A stretch of 64,000 nt of DNA from Dryococelus australis (Eukaryota > Arthropoda > Insecta > Phasmatodea > Phasmatidae): contig CM056993.1 of assembly GCA_029891345.1 (NCBI GenBank), positions 274,464,900 through 274,528,899 of the forward strand, written 5' to 3'. The notes beneath the pieces are model-generated. The model worked only from the letters and a program-made list of their open reading frames with translations, was not told the origin of the DNA and ran no database searches. The position numbers and the translations under genes are program-made. Shown here in pieces: positions 23,691 through 35,798 of the stretch (position 1 is its first letter; each line of letters begins with the position of its first letter).

Positions 23691-24778
23691 GGGTTAATTA
23701 ACATGCCCATGTGGTTCAAAGTTGGAGCAAAGTCATTTGTAGTGTGTTCATCAAAGATACAGAAATGTGTCGGATATAAATGTTTATTTAAATATCATGT
23801 ATTCTTCCAGTTTTGCTTTCCTCTCACTTTTTTGTCTTTGGGTGTCCTTAAATTATCTGCTTTTCTGATATCAAGAGAAGTTTAATTTAATTTATAATTT
23901 ATAAACCCACATTTGTAGCACTGTTATCGTAGCAGCTTATGGATATTTATTGAAATTACCAAAGCATTTTGATTGCAAGAGGATGCCATATCAGAAGTGC
24001 TTTAATCAGTGACATGTTTTTCGAAACCAATTATAATTTGTGTGTTTATTGTATGATATCAATCATTTAAGTAATGGGAACCTTAATGCCTATCGTAAAT
24101 TGCTGAAGGAAGTGTTCTTTGAATTTCATAATTTTACTTTTTGATTGTGGTTGTCAAGTCTGACAACTGTAAGAATGTACATATAAAAAAGTGGTAATGA
24201 TCAACTGGTTTTTGAATTTTAATATAATTGTTCTTATTTCTTTCGCTTGTTAAAGTACATTATAAAAGAGTTGATTACCTGGTTTACTGCATAGTTTTGT
24301 TTTATCCATTATTGCCCCTTAAAAAAATTGTATACATATGTAGTATATAAGATTGAACATGTGTACAATGCCAATTAATTTTTTATTCCTTGTGTTTGCT
24401 GCAACTGATGGAATAAATAACTGACTTATGAGATTAGTCTTTAAATTATCAAAAAATTAATAAAAACTGAAAGAAAAAATAGTCTGATATCAAATCTAGT
24501 ATATTGTTAAATTATTGTACAATTTGTGCATTTTCTTTTAAAAATTATAATAAAGTGTTATTTCATGTATATTTATTAAGCATTCCTATTAAAAAATGAA
24601 AACTTGTAAGTGAAACCATAATAGATCATTGCCACTTTAATTGGCTAAGGATTATTTGTATTTGTTATACTGACCTTTGGTAAGATAGTCATTTACTGCT
24701 ATGACTGTTAACATGTGATATGCAGAAGTTTTGGAAGGGGAAATTCCTGTGATGACAAGTAATGTTGAAAATTTTCAG
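23691..24778. other. PAN3 intron, AT-rich, unassigned
   Basis: No repeat termini or coding segments recognised. It ends at the acceptor of the 24779 exon. Confidence 0.5.
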
Positions 24779-24895
24779 GTTTTCGTTTGCCTAACACAAA
24801 ATGTATGGTCCTAGTGGACATGTGGAAACGTTTACAGCATTCCAACGTTGTTCAGTTACGGGAAGTATTCACAACAAAATCATTTGGTGACTACT
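24779..24895 (+). CDS. PAN3: PAN3 exon (pseudokinase N-lobe, helix C region)
   Basis: 117-bp internal exon bounded by ...attttcag and the donor ACT|GTGAGT. It reads FRLPNTKCMVLVDMWKRL then HSNVVQLREVFTTKSFGDY, close to the most conserved strand-helix block of animal PAN3 (FRL.NTKCM..VD.WK..QHSN...LREVFTTK). It joins in phase to the previous exon (H-G-F-R-L) and the next (D-Y-S-I-I-F-V-Y-D). The preceding intron is 16.9 kb and contains a hAT transposase remnant, a BEL/Pao fragment, a gypsy fragment, a TA-flanked element and two LTR-like repeats. The exon itself is undamaged, which argues for purifying selection on a live gene. Confidence 0.92.
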
Positions 24896-26475
24896 GTGAG
24901 TATGATATTCCAGCAGAACATTAGTGTGTGAATTGTATATTTGTAATCTTAAATATAATTGATATACATCTGGAAAATCTTGATAATAATCAGGAATCCA
25001 TATACAAAAAAAAGTAAAGAATGAACGTAATTTAATGGGATAGAAATTTTTAATGGTATAGCACAATATTTTTTAATGTTTTCTGTTGTATTAGAGCAAG
25101 TAAAGAAAAGTGTAAATGCTGTTTGCGCGTACTATTTAGGAATGGGGTAAGATTGTTAGTTAATGTGGTGTGAAAAGAAATTTAATAGCATCTAGCCTCC
25201 TCGAACCATCACTCAATGTTGAAAAATGATTGTGTCTTCAATGTAAATTATGGTAATTTTGTCAGTGGCCATTGAGTGATATATGTTTGTGGGATAAAGA
25301 AAAATGCTAATAAACAACAATTCTGTTAAATTTGAAAAGTCTATGAACACAGGTTATTTGATTTTACGTTGGAGTGACTACATCAAAATAATGCTGAGTG
25401 TCAAATGTTTATAAAGTTTATAACAATTTACTTAAAATATTACCTGACTTTTTTTTTTGCTACAAAAAATTTGTATGTATTATTTCTGTATGGTATTTGT
25501 TTGTACTGTGCAAACAATTTTGTACACTTTTAGTTTGGCAATAGTGTCTCAGTATGAAGTATAGTTCCACTTGTTTGTTCCCAAGCGGAAAAGGACTTAG
25601 TATTGTAACATGTTGAAATATTTTTTACGCGCTATTCTTAAAATTTTATGATAGCGGTAGTTCTTAGTAGTTGAAAAGTAGTAGTGCAAGTTTTGCAAGG
25701 GAGTGAAGGTTTATGGTAATCATCTTCATTGAAACTCATCTATGATTACATTTTAATTTTTAAAAAAATATTATACAATTGCAGGTAATCTACACAAGTG
25801 GGGTAAACTGATATATAAATACAGTGTCACTTTTCTGCAACATTCTCTTTGTCAATTTTGATCACATAATACAACAAATTGCTAAAATAAATTCTTTATT
25901 TGAAATTTTGAACGAGCTGATTTGTGGAACATAAATTCCTTACTTCAGTATTGGTATTTTGTAAAATTTTATATGCTATTATGAGGAAGAAACACTAGTA
26001 TTTGAAATACCTGAGTACAGTATATAGATTTTAAAAATCCAAAATATAATTTTGACTAAATTTTGTAAGGGTAACATGATATTTTATAAGGTCTGCTTGG
26101 TATATTGCTGATTTATGAGAGAAATTGAAAGCCTCTTAAAAGTAAGATGGTGAGTAGTGATTACCAAGGTATTGAGCAGAAAATTTTAAGTTAAGAGATG
26201 TGCATTGTATTTCATAAGATGTGTTGATAATTATTTTTTATTATTTCTAGTGTAAAGCGAAGTATTATGCAGCACAAGGTTTTGATCTTAGTTAATGTCC
26301 ATGCTGGTGAGATTCAACTCATTTCTGGAGAACTAGTACAATATTGTTGGAATTATACGATATGGATGTCATGTTTAAATACACATTGTACGATGGTCCA
26401 TGAAAGCCCAAATTATTGTTTTAATATTCCTGGTATTGATATGTTTTGATTGGTTGAAATAAATAAATTTAAAAA
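24896..26475. other. PAN3 intron, AT-rich, unassigned
   Basis: Starts with donor GTGAGT. Very AT-rich single-copy-looking DNA with no recognisable features. Confidence 0.5.
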
Positions 26476-26526
26476 ATATATATACACACACACACACACA
26501 CACATACACGCGCGCACACACACACA
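26476..26526. repeat. (CA)n microsatellite
   Basis: CA repeat with short CG interruptions (ACGCGCGCAC), preceded by a TA run. Confidence 0.95.
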
Positions 26527-26829
26527 AATGTAATATTTATGAACTGAAGGACAAAGATAAAATTAATACATCAGAATGTCAAAACTATGTACTATATAAC
26601 AACCAGTTTTTGAATACAGGCGTTTGGAAAAAGTGATTTACATACAAAATGTAAAGTGATAAATATAATACATTAATTAACAGGCATAGAATATATCCAC
26701 ATGAAAATGTAAATTGAGAGAAATTACAGTTTATATTAACAAAGAATGTTGTGTTTGGGGTGGCTATACATTCTGTGTTACAATTAGGATGCCTACTTCA
26801 TTGTCATTAAATTAATAAATCTGACGTGT

Positions 26830-28450
26830 TACTTCCTATTGGCAAAAGAGGTACGTCACAGCCCATGGGTTGGGGGGGGGGGGGGGTGTGTGAAAGCAGA
26901 CGCACCCGGGGATGAGTTTGACCCTTATTCACAGCGCGGAACAGGAGCCTGACCAATATAGAGGACTGGTCTTGTGGCTTTCTGGCTGGGTACAAAGTCT
27001 TAATCTTTCGCTTAGGTGGGAACACTCTCACGGGGATACCTGGATGACGGATGACCTACGGAAGCTGCTATACGTACTGTGGTTTGGACTGTGGTGCACT
27101 GAAGTTGGCCCCTGAACTTGGTGTGCAGACAATCGTTGGAGCTGGCTGTTGTCTGGTTAGCCTTGTTGAGCAGGATCCCCCAAAACCATGGGTTAGATAT
27201 TCCGTATTACATTTCTTGACCACTCAAGTACGCTAGTAGCATGGGGTGTGTGACTCCTTCGAGTTTGGTTGGACGTGTGAAGAGATCTGGTATCGGTGCT
27301 GGTGATGCTGGTCTCTCGAGAATGCGGATGGCTTGAGCTTTCACCCGTAGACTGTGGTTCTCGAGTTGGGTTGTGATGGGACTAAGCTCCTGTTGGTATT
27401 TAGAGATAGTAGCAGCCTTTTTAACCCTCTTTCAGATACCACTTTGATGGGAGAAGGACATGAGGACAGGTTCACCCGTACCAGCTCCACCTCGGAGCAG
27501 GTAACTTTTGGTCCCTAGTCAGGTGTACTTCCACGTACTGCAACTGAGAGACCAAAGCCATCCCCTATCTCAGTATCTGGCACCAGAAGCGCGGTGGAAA
27601 GAGCAAACCCTAGACTGACAGTCCAACCCCAAGAGGAGGAGTACCTAGTGTCGAGGCTCTACCATCCTATACACCTGGGTGCATAGAAAGGGTGGCCATC
27701 CAATACAGTTGTGTGTCTCTACTGGTGAGTTCAGCGGTTTGGTTAGAATTAAATTCCCTGTCACTGGCTGTTCCTCAATGGACCTGATGTTTACAGGGTA
27801 GGGTTCTACTACTACGGGAATAACATCCTAAGTTGGATAAAGGAAATAAACAAGGTGGTTTGTACTACCTCTTATTAACAAGAGCTTAACGCAAGTTTGT
27901 TGTGCTAGACTGGGGAAGACTACCTATTTCTAAGCTAATGGAGTAGGTAGGCAAAGTGCCTGTGAAAATAACTTAACTTTAAGTAACACTATGCTGTGTG
28001 TCCTGAAGGGACCGTAAAGTGTCTAAGTGTTCGATGACTGAAATTGGTGGTGATCTTCGAAGGCCAAGAGGAATCTCAAGACCTGGGATTCAGCACCAGG
28101 AGCGTGGTGAAGAGCAGGCAGGTCCATCTGTTCCTTTGGCACCAAGAGTGCATTGAAGGGATAGGATTTACTGGTGTTCCAAGAGACCTGCCTCACTATT
28201 TATATTCTTCCGGGCTCGCCCATGATCAAGGGAGGTGAGTGGTGGCGTTTGATCCTCTGGGTGTGTGACGTCACTTGTCGGCTGAGGATCCAGCTGCTAC
28301 ATGCCATAGCGATTCATACTAGGGGTGCCCACCTTCAACGTGCTATAGTACTAGGTGACCTTGATGCATAGTCTTGGTGGGTCGGCCAGCGAACAGTACA
28401 ATTCTTCGGGCATGGAGTGTGCATATTTTACTGTGGGTAAACAGTACATG
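26830..28450 (-). mobile_element. LTR-like repeat, copy D
   Basis: Shares order and blocks with copies A-C: a CCTGACCAATATAGAGGACTGG segment corresponding to CATGACCAGTGTACAGGACAGG in B, a TCCTGAAGGGACCGT block (about 28000), and an accumulation of 'AGCACCAGGAGCGTGGTG' type sequence. A minus-strand TATA-like sequence (TATAAAT) lies opposite 28197-28206. A poly-G run at 26871-26887 sits near its left end. More diverged than B and C. Confidence 0.5.
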
Positions 28451-28767
28451 TTCTTGATGTCAGGTAGATTGTACTGTGAATCAAACTCTTTTGGGGCGTG
28501 CGGCTGAGTGTTTCACACAGAGTTTCACACTGATGAGTATAAGTCAATTTAAATAAGTAGAAAAGACATCACACGTCAAATTGGAACGCTAAAATATGAT
28601 AGCAAAAATAATACATAACCCTCAGTTCTATCTACTTTTTGGAAGTGTAATAGGTTGTTTTTTCCAACACTATTAATTTTTGGTACTTTATTTGCCCTGT
28701 TTGTGAAATTAGCACTTTTTTAAGTGCTTTTTTTGGTATAAAATGTTTTAACAAATTATGGGAAGTA
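28451..28767. other. PAN3 intron, unassigned
   Basis: Short stretch between LTR-like copy D and the hAT element. Nothing recognised. Confidence 0.4.
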
Positions 28768-28775
28768 CTTATAAC
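28768..28775. repeat. 8-bp target-site duplication, left
   Basis: CTTATAAC, identical to 30979-30986. An 8-bp duplication is the hallmark of hAT insertion. Confidence 0.9.
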
Positions 28776-30978
28776 TGGGGTTGATCGGTTCTCACACTTT
28801 TAGTTCGGTTCGGTTCTGTTTTTGGTTTAAAATGTTGGTTCTCGGTTCGGGTCGGTCATGGCTACACAGTTTTTGAATTTTGACATGTAAAAATCTGATT
28901 TATGAATCCATATTATATATTTGGCTGCCCACTAAAATGAATATTTCTCTGCTAAATATTTTTTAATTTCACTAAATTTAGAAGGAAGTCATGTGAAAGA
29001 ACTTAAGCAAACATATGCCGCAAGCAGTGCAAGTGGTATAAAGGTGGGTTTACGATTAAATACTGAAGAATTAAGAATTGTACTTAATGACTCGATAAGC
29101 ACATGGAAAATGAAGAATAAGAAAATCTGCAGTTTATGATTGAATTAGCAACTGTTAAGTCTAGCCAATAAAAATCATAGGAAATGTAAGCAACCGAAAT
29201 AACCTGGAAAAATGGACTATTTACACATATGTAATTATTTGTGGTTACTGATCGCATTATCTTTTAAAAAAACTCATGAAATCTTATAGAAGGGTAAGCT
29301 GATGCCAAAATTAGGCATTTACAGCAATAAATCTGAAAAGGTTAATTAAAGTGAAAAGTAACCTTTTCCACGAAAGAAAACGTGACCTTGAACTATTCTT
29401 TAAATTAAGAGGATACTGTCTCTCGATTATAATAATTACTTTCATACAATTTCACAATACGACAAAACCTAAATACAAGTTGTAAATACAATTTCCTGCC
29501 AACAACTGTCGCTGTGTTCTGATTGGCTATTTCGTGTTGACTTGTACTTGAGATATAAAATATAACGATCTTTTAAGTCACGCCAAGAACACACATGACC
29601 TATCAAGACTGGCACATGACAGTCATAAACTGATACCCTTAAACACATTGAATCATATCTTAAGCACACTGCGAACTTATTCTGTTAAGTCAATCATAAA
29701 TCCACCTTCAGACCTCGCAAAAAAAATGCCCGCCCAAAGCAAAAACTTAAGAAATGTTCTTTATTATTCTTTTAACTATACTCTTGCAGGCAATGAAACA
29801 CGGCCTCACACAACAGCGAGGCCATGGCTGGTTTATAAACAGGGTGTTAAAAAACGTAGTGGTTAACCTAAATTGATTGGTGTTGCCGAAGAAAATGACA
29901 AAGCAGTCAGCAAGCAGAGAAACATAACAAGAAAAAACACGATCCTGTACAATATTGTGTCCGTGCAATGAACAAAACTTGAGTCACTACCCATTCTCTG
30001 AAAAGGGAAAACTGCATGAGAAAGTGTGGCAGCTCTGGCTCCGTAGCTGCATATCATCATATTTATTTGTTAAATATTTTCAAGGGAACTGTTTACATGC
30101 TTCGTTAATATGAAATTATAACTAAAGTAATTTAGATTACTAACATCTGTGTACACAATTTGAATATATAACCATGTTTAACAGAATGAAATAAAATCAG
30201 ACACAATAAAACAGTGTTCCTGTATTGGCAAGCATGGTTTATTGGGAAACCATAACCTCTTTATTCCAGGGAACTGTTTATGCTGGAATCACATAGCCCT
30301 GACCAGCACGCCACCGCAAGCATGACACGACACTTAAAACCAATGAAATGCAAGATAGATTTGACGTAAGCCCAACAATTTGGTTGTACGTCCAGCAGTT
30401 ATGCTGCACGATGCACAGTGTGTACAGTTTTGCAAAATGAAATTGTATGATACTCTTTTCCTACAATGGGAAATACATAGCTTAAAAGAAAACAAATTAT
30501 GAAAATTATTGTATTTAACTCTTATAAATAATAATTTTACCTTTGTATGCATTAGCTATAAAACTTTGTCACTATCATGTATTTAAAATTTCCTGTCTGT
30601 CCATCACCTTTAGAACTAGCGTAGTTAATCAGCGCTTTCTAAATAGATCTGAAAAATCTTACTTGTGTTCCATCAATAAACACTGTCGGGCTTTAAATTC
30701 TAGCAGTCGCATTGAAAATGGTCATGGTTGCTGCTTTTGTTGTGTCATACTGTGCTCATCGGGGCTATGTGATTCTGGCATTAGGATGATTTTAACGCTA
30801 CATACCGTAATATATGTGGAAGTGTCATTATGTGGTAAATAGTTAATAATTGGTTAGTTTTTAACTTTGGTGCAAGAAAAACCCGACTGGTCGGATTTTT
30901 TCTGAGAATTTAGGTCGGTTTTGGTTTTTGTAAAAATGACTGGACCGAACCGAACATTTGGCTAACCTATCAGCCCTA
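28776..30978. mobile_element. 2.2-kb non-autonomous hAT element with intact 8-bp duplication
   Basis: Bounded by imperfect terminal inverted repeats TGGGGTTGATCGG (left) and TAGGGCTGATAGG (right, reverse strand) and by a perfect 8-bp duplication CTTATAAC. Subterminal regions on both sides carry inverted copies of GTTCGGTTCGG (left 28802-28813; right, reverse strand, about 30945-30955) and of a GGTTTTGGTTTTTG-like motif. These are the kind of repeats hAT transposases bind. The 2.2-kb interior has no transposase fragment; its longest frames are about 100 codons without motifs. It is therefore read as a non-autonomous derivative that needs a transposase encoded elsewhere. It sits in the PAN3 intron between exons at 24779 and 31300. 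Confidence 0.88.
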
Positions 30979-30986
30979 CTTATAAC
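30979..30986. repeat. 8-bp target-site duplication, right
   Basis: CTTATAAC, matching 28768-28775 exactly. Confidence 0.9.
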
Positions 30987-31299
30987 TGTACTTACTCGAG
31001 AAACATTAAGCTGTAGTGAATATATACGTAGAACACCTTTTCCTAATACAAGATTTTATACATACCAAAGTTTGTCTTGTCCTGTATAGTGCTGATATAA
31101 GACATCACTACAGTCTATTTTATTGGGATGTGCAGTGTAGAAAGTTTCCATATTGTACTTCCAGAATTGAAAATCACATGATTTTCCAGATGTGTACCAA
31201 CTATCCAACTATCTTCAAAATAAGTTTATATTGGGTTGTGGTACTTTCAAGGTCCATAAGTAACTGTGGTTTTTGTGTGTGTGTGTGTGACTGTTTCAG

Positions 31300-31685
31300 C
31301 CATCATATTTGTGTATGACTACCACCCAGGGAGTGAAACACTGTTTGCATTTCACTTCTCACAAGGGGAGCCTCTAAATGGATATGCAGACCCATTCTCC
31401 TCTGACCCGAGTGCCCCACGACCGTACAGTCACCAGAAGAACACGTTGTTGCGGCATCAAGCCAGTAGCATGCTGCCAGAGAGCGTCATCTGGAACTACA
31501 TAATCCAGCTTACGTCTGCCCTGCGAGTGATCCACGCAGCAGGGCTGGCATGCCGAACTCTCGAGCCGTCCAAGATCATCCTCACCTCGAAGTCTCGCAT
31601 TCGGCTCAGCTGCCTTGGCATTGCAGATGTGCTCACGTTCGATTCCACTGCCCCCAACCCTCTGCACTTGATACCTCACTATCAG
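31300..31685 (+). CDS. PAN3: PAN3 exon (pseudokinase core and C-lobe)
   Basis: The longest PAN3 exon seen (386 bp), from acceptor ctgtttcag to donor CAG|GTAAAG. It starts with IIFVYDYHPGSETL, the hinge strand of the pseudokinase, continues through a variable insert (residues about 25-50), then LLPESVIWNYIIQLTSALR and IHAAGLACRTLEPSKI, the degenerate catalytic-loop region. Canonical kinases have HRD here; PAN3 proteins have a CR..-P-KI sequence instead, and that is what is present. It ends in IRLSCLGIADVLTFD and HYQ. No stop or frameshift occurs. A short TG run lies just upstream of the acceptor (31275-31289). The next intron is only 148 bp, in contrast to the transposon-laden introns upstream. 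Confidence 0.94.
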
Positions 31686-31833
31686 GTAAAGATACAGGTT
31701 TGGGGATGTGTTGGGGTAAAGCATTAATGTAATGTAATGTAATGGTGACTCTAACATGTTGCTGTGTTAAAGTGAAGCTGACAGTTGTGCTGTAAGTAGT
31801 GCAGACAGTGATGGGCTTGTATTGTGCGAGCAG

Positions 31834-31973
31834 CAGGATGATTTGACGGCTCTCGGCAAGTTGGTGCTGGCCCTTTCCTGTCGCTCACTTGTCGCAGTGC
31901 AGAGGGAGAACATGCAGACTTCTTTGGATCTCATATCCCGCACTTACTCATCTGACCTGCGTAATCTCATCAT
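31834..31973 (+). CDS. PAN3: PAN3 exon (end of pseudokinase C-lobe)
   Basis: 140-bp exon after acceptor gcgagcag (an alternative acceptor lies 3 bp downstream), ending ATCAT|GTTAGT. It encodes QDDLTALGKLVLALSCRSL, then VQRENMQTSLDLI and YSSDLRNLI, matching the last pseudokinase helices of PAN3. The following part of the protein, the coiled coil and the C-terminal knob that holds PAN2, should start in the next exon. No sequence resembling it was recognised in the remaining 32 kb, so it is either beyond the window or on very short exons I missed. The donor is GT-containing but not a perfect consensus. Confidence 0.88.
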
Positions 31974-33430
31974 GTTAGTATACCACGTGCTTTATTGATG
32001 TTGTATTTTGTAATTTAGTTTTCATGGCTGCATCTTTTAAAATGTGCAGAAATTTAATTTTCTTTTTGGAAGTATGAAACTGTTATGTTGTGTCTGATTT
32101 CCATTATTTATTATACAGTGAAACCCTGTTAAGAAGTTTCAGAAAAATACTGAAAAGTGTGTGCTTATTAAGCAGGAAAACTTCTTTTCAGAAAACTTCT
32201 TAAGAGGGTTTTACATATTTAAGGTATTTAAACTTTGTTTTTGTAAAATAATACTGTGGAAGCAATCCATATCTTGAGATTGTACCTCTACTAACACCTC
32301 CCCCCCCCCCCCCCCCCTTTTTTACGATCCTAGCAAAATAACTCAAAATATGTGAAATACTGTATTTACGAAACATTGATGAAACTGCTTGTGTAAGTGT
32401 ATCTGAAACCACAATGCGAGGTTCTTTTGCCATGAAAATGCTTACAAACGTTAAGTTTTACAATTTTCCATTTGTTATAACAGCATTCTCTCTCATTTAA
32501 TTCAAATACGTGCGGATAACATACACATTTGCATGGTGAGCATGTTGATTATAAAAAAGTAAAAAAGATTTATGTCACAAGAAGGATTCATAAATTGGTT
32601 GGTAGCAAGGTCGAAAGATTATTGTTGCATGTATAATTCAATATATATTGCCCCGAAATCCCATGGTGCTCGTTCACAGGCAGAATCACAACTAATGTGT
32701 ATTTTATTTATAAACAAATATCTCAAACCAAGTGTTGGTGATATGATGAAAGTAAGTAATACATATTTATGACACAGATGAATATTTTTTTTTGTAGTAT
32801 GTAATAATTATGCACCAAACATTCGTGCAGTATTTGTAAACACGGCCGACTTTACTCATATTCTGTGCTTTGGGGTTAGGTGCTTGAAAACTTGCAAATA
32901 CGACATTTGTAACAATTGAGTGAGGGTGGTGATCGTAGTCAGCTGCCTACTTCACAAAACTTGTTAAGAATGCCAAAAATAGTTAGTTTTATATTGTGTC
33001 CTGTGGTTTGAAAGTGAAAGTTTTTGGTTTTTATAAACTGACCAAAGTGCAAATACTGCAATGTAAACATCGAGTGGGTGTAAAAGACTGCCATGCCGTA
33101 TGCACAGTGATATAGTGATAGTGGAAGACATAAAAAATATAAAAAGATGGCATTGGAAGGATATTTGTGTAATTTTCATATTGCCATGAAAACAAACACA
33201 AATAGGTTTCTGCCATTTCTTTGTAGAAACATTTTTACTGTGTAAGGAGTATTTTTTTTTATCAATAGAGGCACAATTTTATGGTAAATTGCGATAAAAC
33301 AAAATTACACAGAAATACAGGTTAAAACTCAAAATAACACAAATTACAGACAAATGTGCAATATCTCATGAAGTTACCTTTTTCCTCAAGAAATGAACTC
33401 TTCCCCCATGTTATATGTATATACAAATTT
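31974..33430. other. DNA downstream of the last visible PAN3 exon
   Basis: AT-rich. It contains the hairpin at 32118-32214 and a poly-C run at 32299-32317. No further PAN3 exon was recognised here. Confidence 0.45.
32118..32214. repeat. imperfect 97-bp palindrome (MITE-like ends)
   Basis: Left arm GTGAAACCCTGTTAAGAAG (32118) pairs with a right arm whose reverse complement is GTAAAACCCTCTTAAGAAG (ending 32214), leaving a loop of about 50 bases. The left arm is preceded by TACA. The sequence resembles the ends of pogo/Tigger-type elements (CAGTGAAACC), suggesting a very short MITE or a fused pair of ends. Superfamily assignment is tentative. Confidence 0.55.
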
Positions 33431-35572
33431 AGTTCGGCACTGTAAAATATCTAAAGATGTGCGAGTCTTGGCAATATCGAGAAATACTAGAGATGAAAAA
33501 TTCTTGATTTCGTCTCGAGACAAATTTTAAGTCTCGGAAATCATAGTTTATATGAAACACACACGTAAATACGTTATGTATTTTTTTTCTTGCATAACAA
33601 AATGTAACTAAACACATTCCAAAGATTACACAAGGAGTAAAACATGCACTTTGAAATAATCTACAGTACATTTTGACAACAAACCACCTCCAAGCACTTT
33701 AATGGTGTGAAATGAACACTCACAACTAGAATGTGTTCAGTAATCTATGGCTGCAGCACTGCATGTTTGTTTACATTGAGAGTTGTGCATGAAACAAAAG
33801 TGGGATATCTAAATTGATACATAAACGGACTGCTTTCTAGTCATGCGCAGAGCTTCACATTTTCAAAGTCCAATCGATGACTTTTTTATAGTCTGTTTCA
33901 TATAACTTCAATAAATTGTGACAGTTCTCGAAAAGAAGTGCGGCCACGATGTATCCCTCCACCACAGCTGTTCAGTCAGTTAAGAAACCGATCTTTGTAA
34001 ACAAAGTATGAATCTAATGGAAAGCATTGAAAGACTGACAACTTTTGTCCAGTAATTAGACTACTATAGCTGGTTGCCATTCCCAACTGTTTTATATTTG
34101 TTGTGGTAACATAATATACTAGTTAGGGTTATGTTTTAGATTATCGATGGGGGGGGGGTATAGTTTTACATCTTTCAGGGGATTATTTTTTTGTGGTTCT
34201 TCTTATAAGAGAGTGACACAACTTCATCAAAAGATCTAAATGCTATAAATGTGTCATTTTTGTACAGATGCGAGAAATGCTCAACAGATGAAGTATCATT
34301 GCATTTTGTATATAATGAACTACACTAAAAGGGCGCTTATTTAGGCCACGTACATTTGAAAACCTCATGCAGTAACAAAACGTAATAAATACGGCACTGT
34401 TCATACAGATGTGCGAAATGCACATTGTAAACATGTTAAACAAATTTAAGTTCTATGTAAAGTCCAAATAATTTCAAATATTCTAACAACAATTTAAGAA
34501 AACATTACAGTATTTATTCACAGAACACACAAACTTACTGTTTACTTCGTAATTCCTAAACACGTACCGAACTTTCGATGATTAGTCATTTGTCGGCTAC
34601 CAATACAAAATAATTTATTTGCTGACTTATGCAACTAACAAAATACTTGAAATATTTCTTGAAAAAAAAAAAAAATTCACACTTCACTACGAAAGTAAAT
34701 TTTTGCTTGCGCTTCGCGATGTTCATAGAAAATGGTGAACCACAGCACACAACAAACCATTTTACAAAGCGGCAGACACGCGTGTCGATAATTCATTTCA
34801 TTGTGGAGACTGTTCTAAAAAGGCACCTACAGCGAACCGCACTTAATGAAATACGTAAATACAAAATTAATTAACTGCATATATAATATTCCAACATCAC
34901 CAGCAAAGAATTCTCGCATTTAGATAAATTATGATGGAAAAGAACACAATGGCAACTATGGCTTTTGACCGACCGGGTGGAGACCATAGACAACAGACTC
35001 AACGGAGATTGGCGGAAACATTTCACATAACCGTGATGTTCGCCTGCTCTACCATAATATTTCTAAATATTTTTAAAGCCCTTGCTCTATAACTCAAAAA
35101 AATTGCGTATTAGTCTGTGAGCGTAATTTTAACCATAAATGTTGTAATTATCATTAATTTTCCACATTATAATTTTTAATTCCAAGTACTACTTTCTTTT
35201 ATAATCATCGCCAAGAGCGCCAAAATAATAACACTCATCCTGCAACAACCATCAGTTGGCATAGTACTTTGAAAATGTTTACATGCTGTGTAGGTTGGTC
35301 ACAAAGTCTGTCAAATTTTATTGAAGTTATATGAAACAGAGTATACCCTTGACTTCATCTTCGAATAAAAAAATCTTAGAGTGAAAAGTCTTCACCAAGT
35401 GTGTTTTCCACTGAAACTACTGGTATCAAAACCAGCAGCCGGTATCATTGATAGGTTTGTGCGGAATTCTAAAATTCGAATAGTTGAGAATACCTAATTT
35501 ACGAATTATTCACATTCCCCGGGTGGTTATAGAGCTCTGCTGGCCTTTATGTACTTTGAAAGTTTTCCAGTG
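33431..35572. repeat. region with a 33-bp inverted repeat pair, transposon-like
   Basis: A 33-bp block (GTCTGTTTCATATAACTTCA..., 33891-33923) recurs in reverse complement at 35309-35343, with similarity continuing outward for tens of bases. The arms are 1.4 kb apart and the interior has no long ORF. The outer flanks resemble the short repeat at 18325-18405. Likely a non-autonomous DNA transposon; the true termini and target duplication were not found. Confidence 0.5.
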
Positions 35573-35575
35573 TAA
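35573..35575. repeat. TAA target-site duplication of Harbinger element, left
   Basis: TAA immediately outside the left terminal repeat; matched by TAA at 39317-39319. PIF/Harbinger elements duplicate TWA trinucleotides. Confidence 0.85.
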
Positions 35576-35798
35576 GGTTCGCACACAAAGGAAGCAGGTT
35601 CCCCACTATCAGGCTGCCGGTGCTGGTCGGCGTCGACAAGCTTCCGGAAATCTCTGTGTAATTAAGTGCAGTTGCATGCAGTGGAAGCAGGTGCGTACTG
35701 GTCTGCGCGGGTTGTCCGCTCCGACCTGCCTACCAGAGTGATTTGGTAGTTGTTGTTCGCTGGTTACCAGCACCGGTTGTGTAGTGCAGATATACAGA

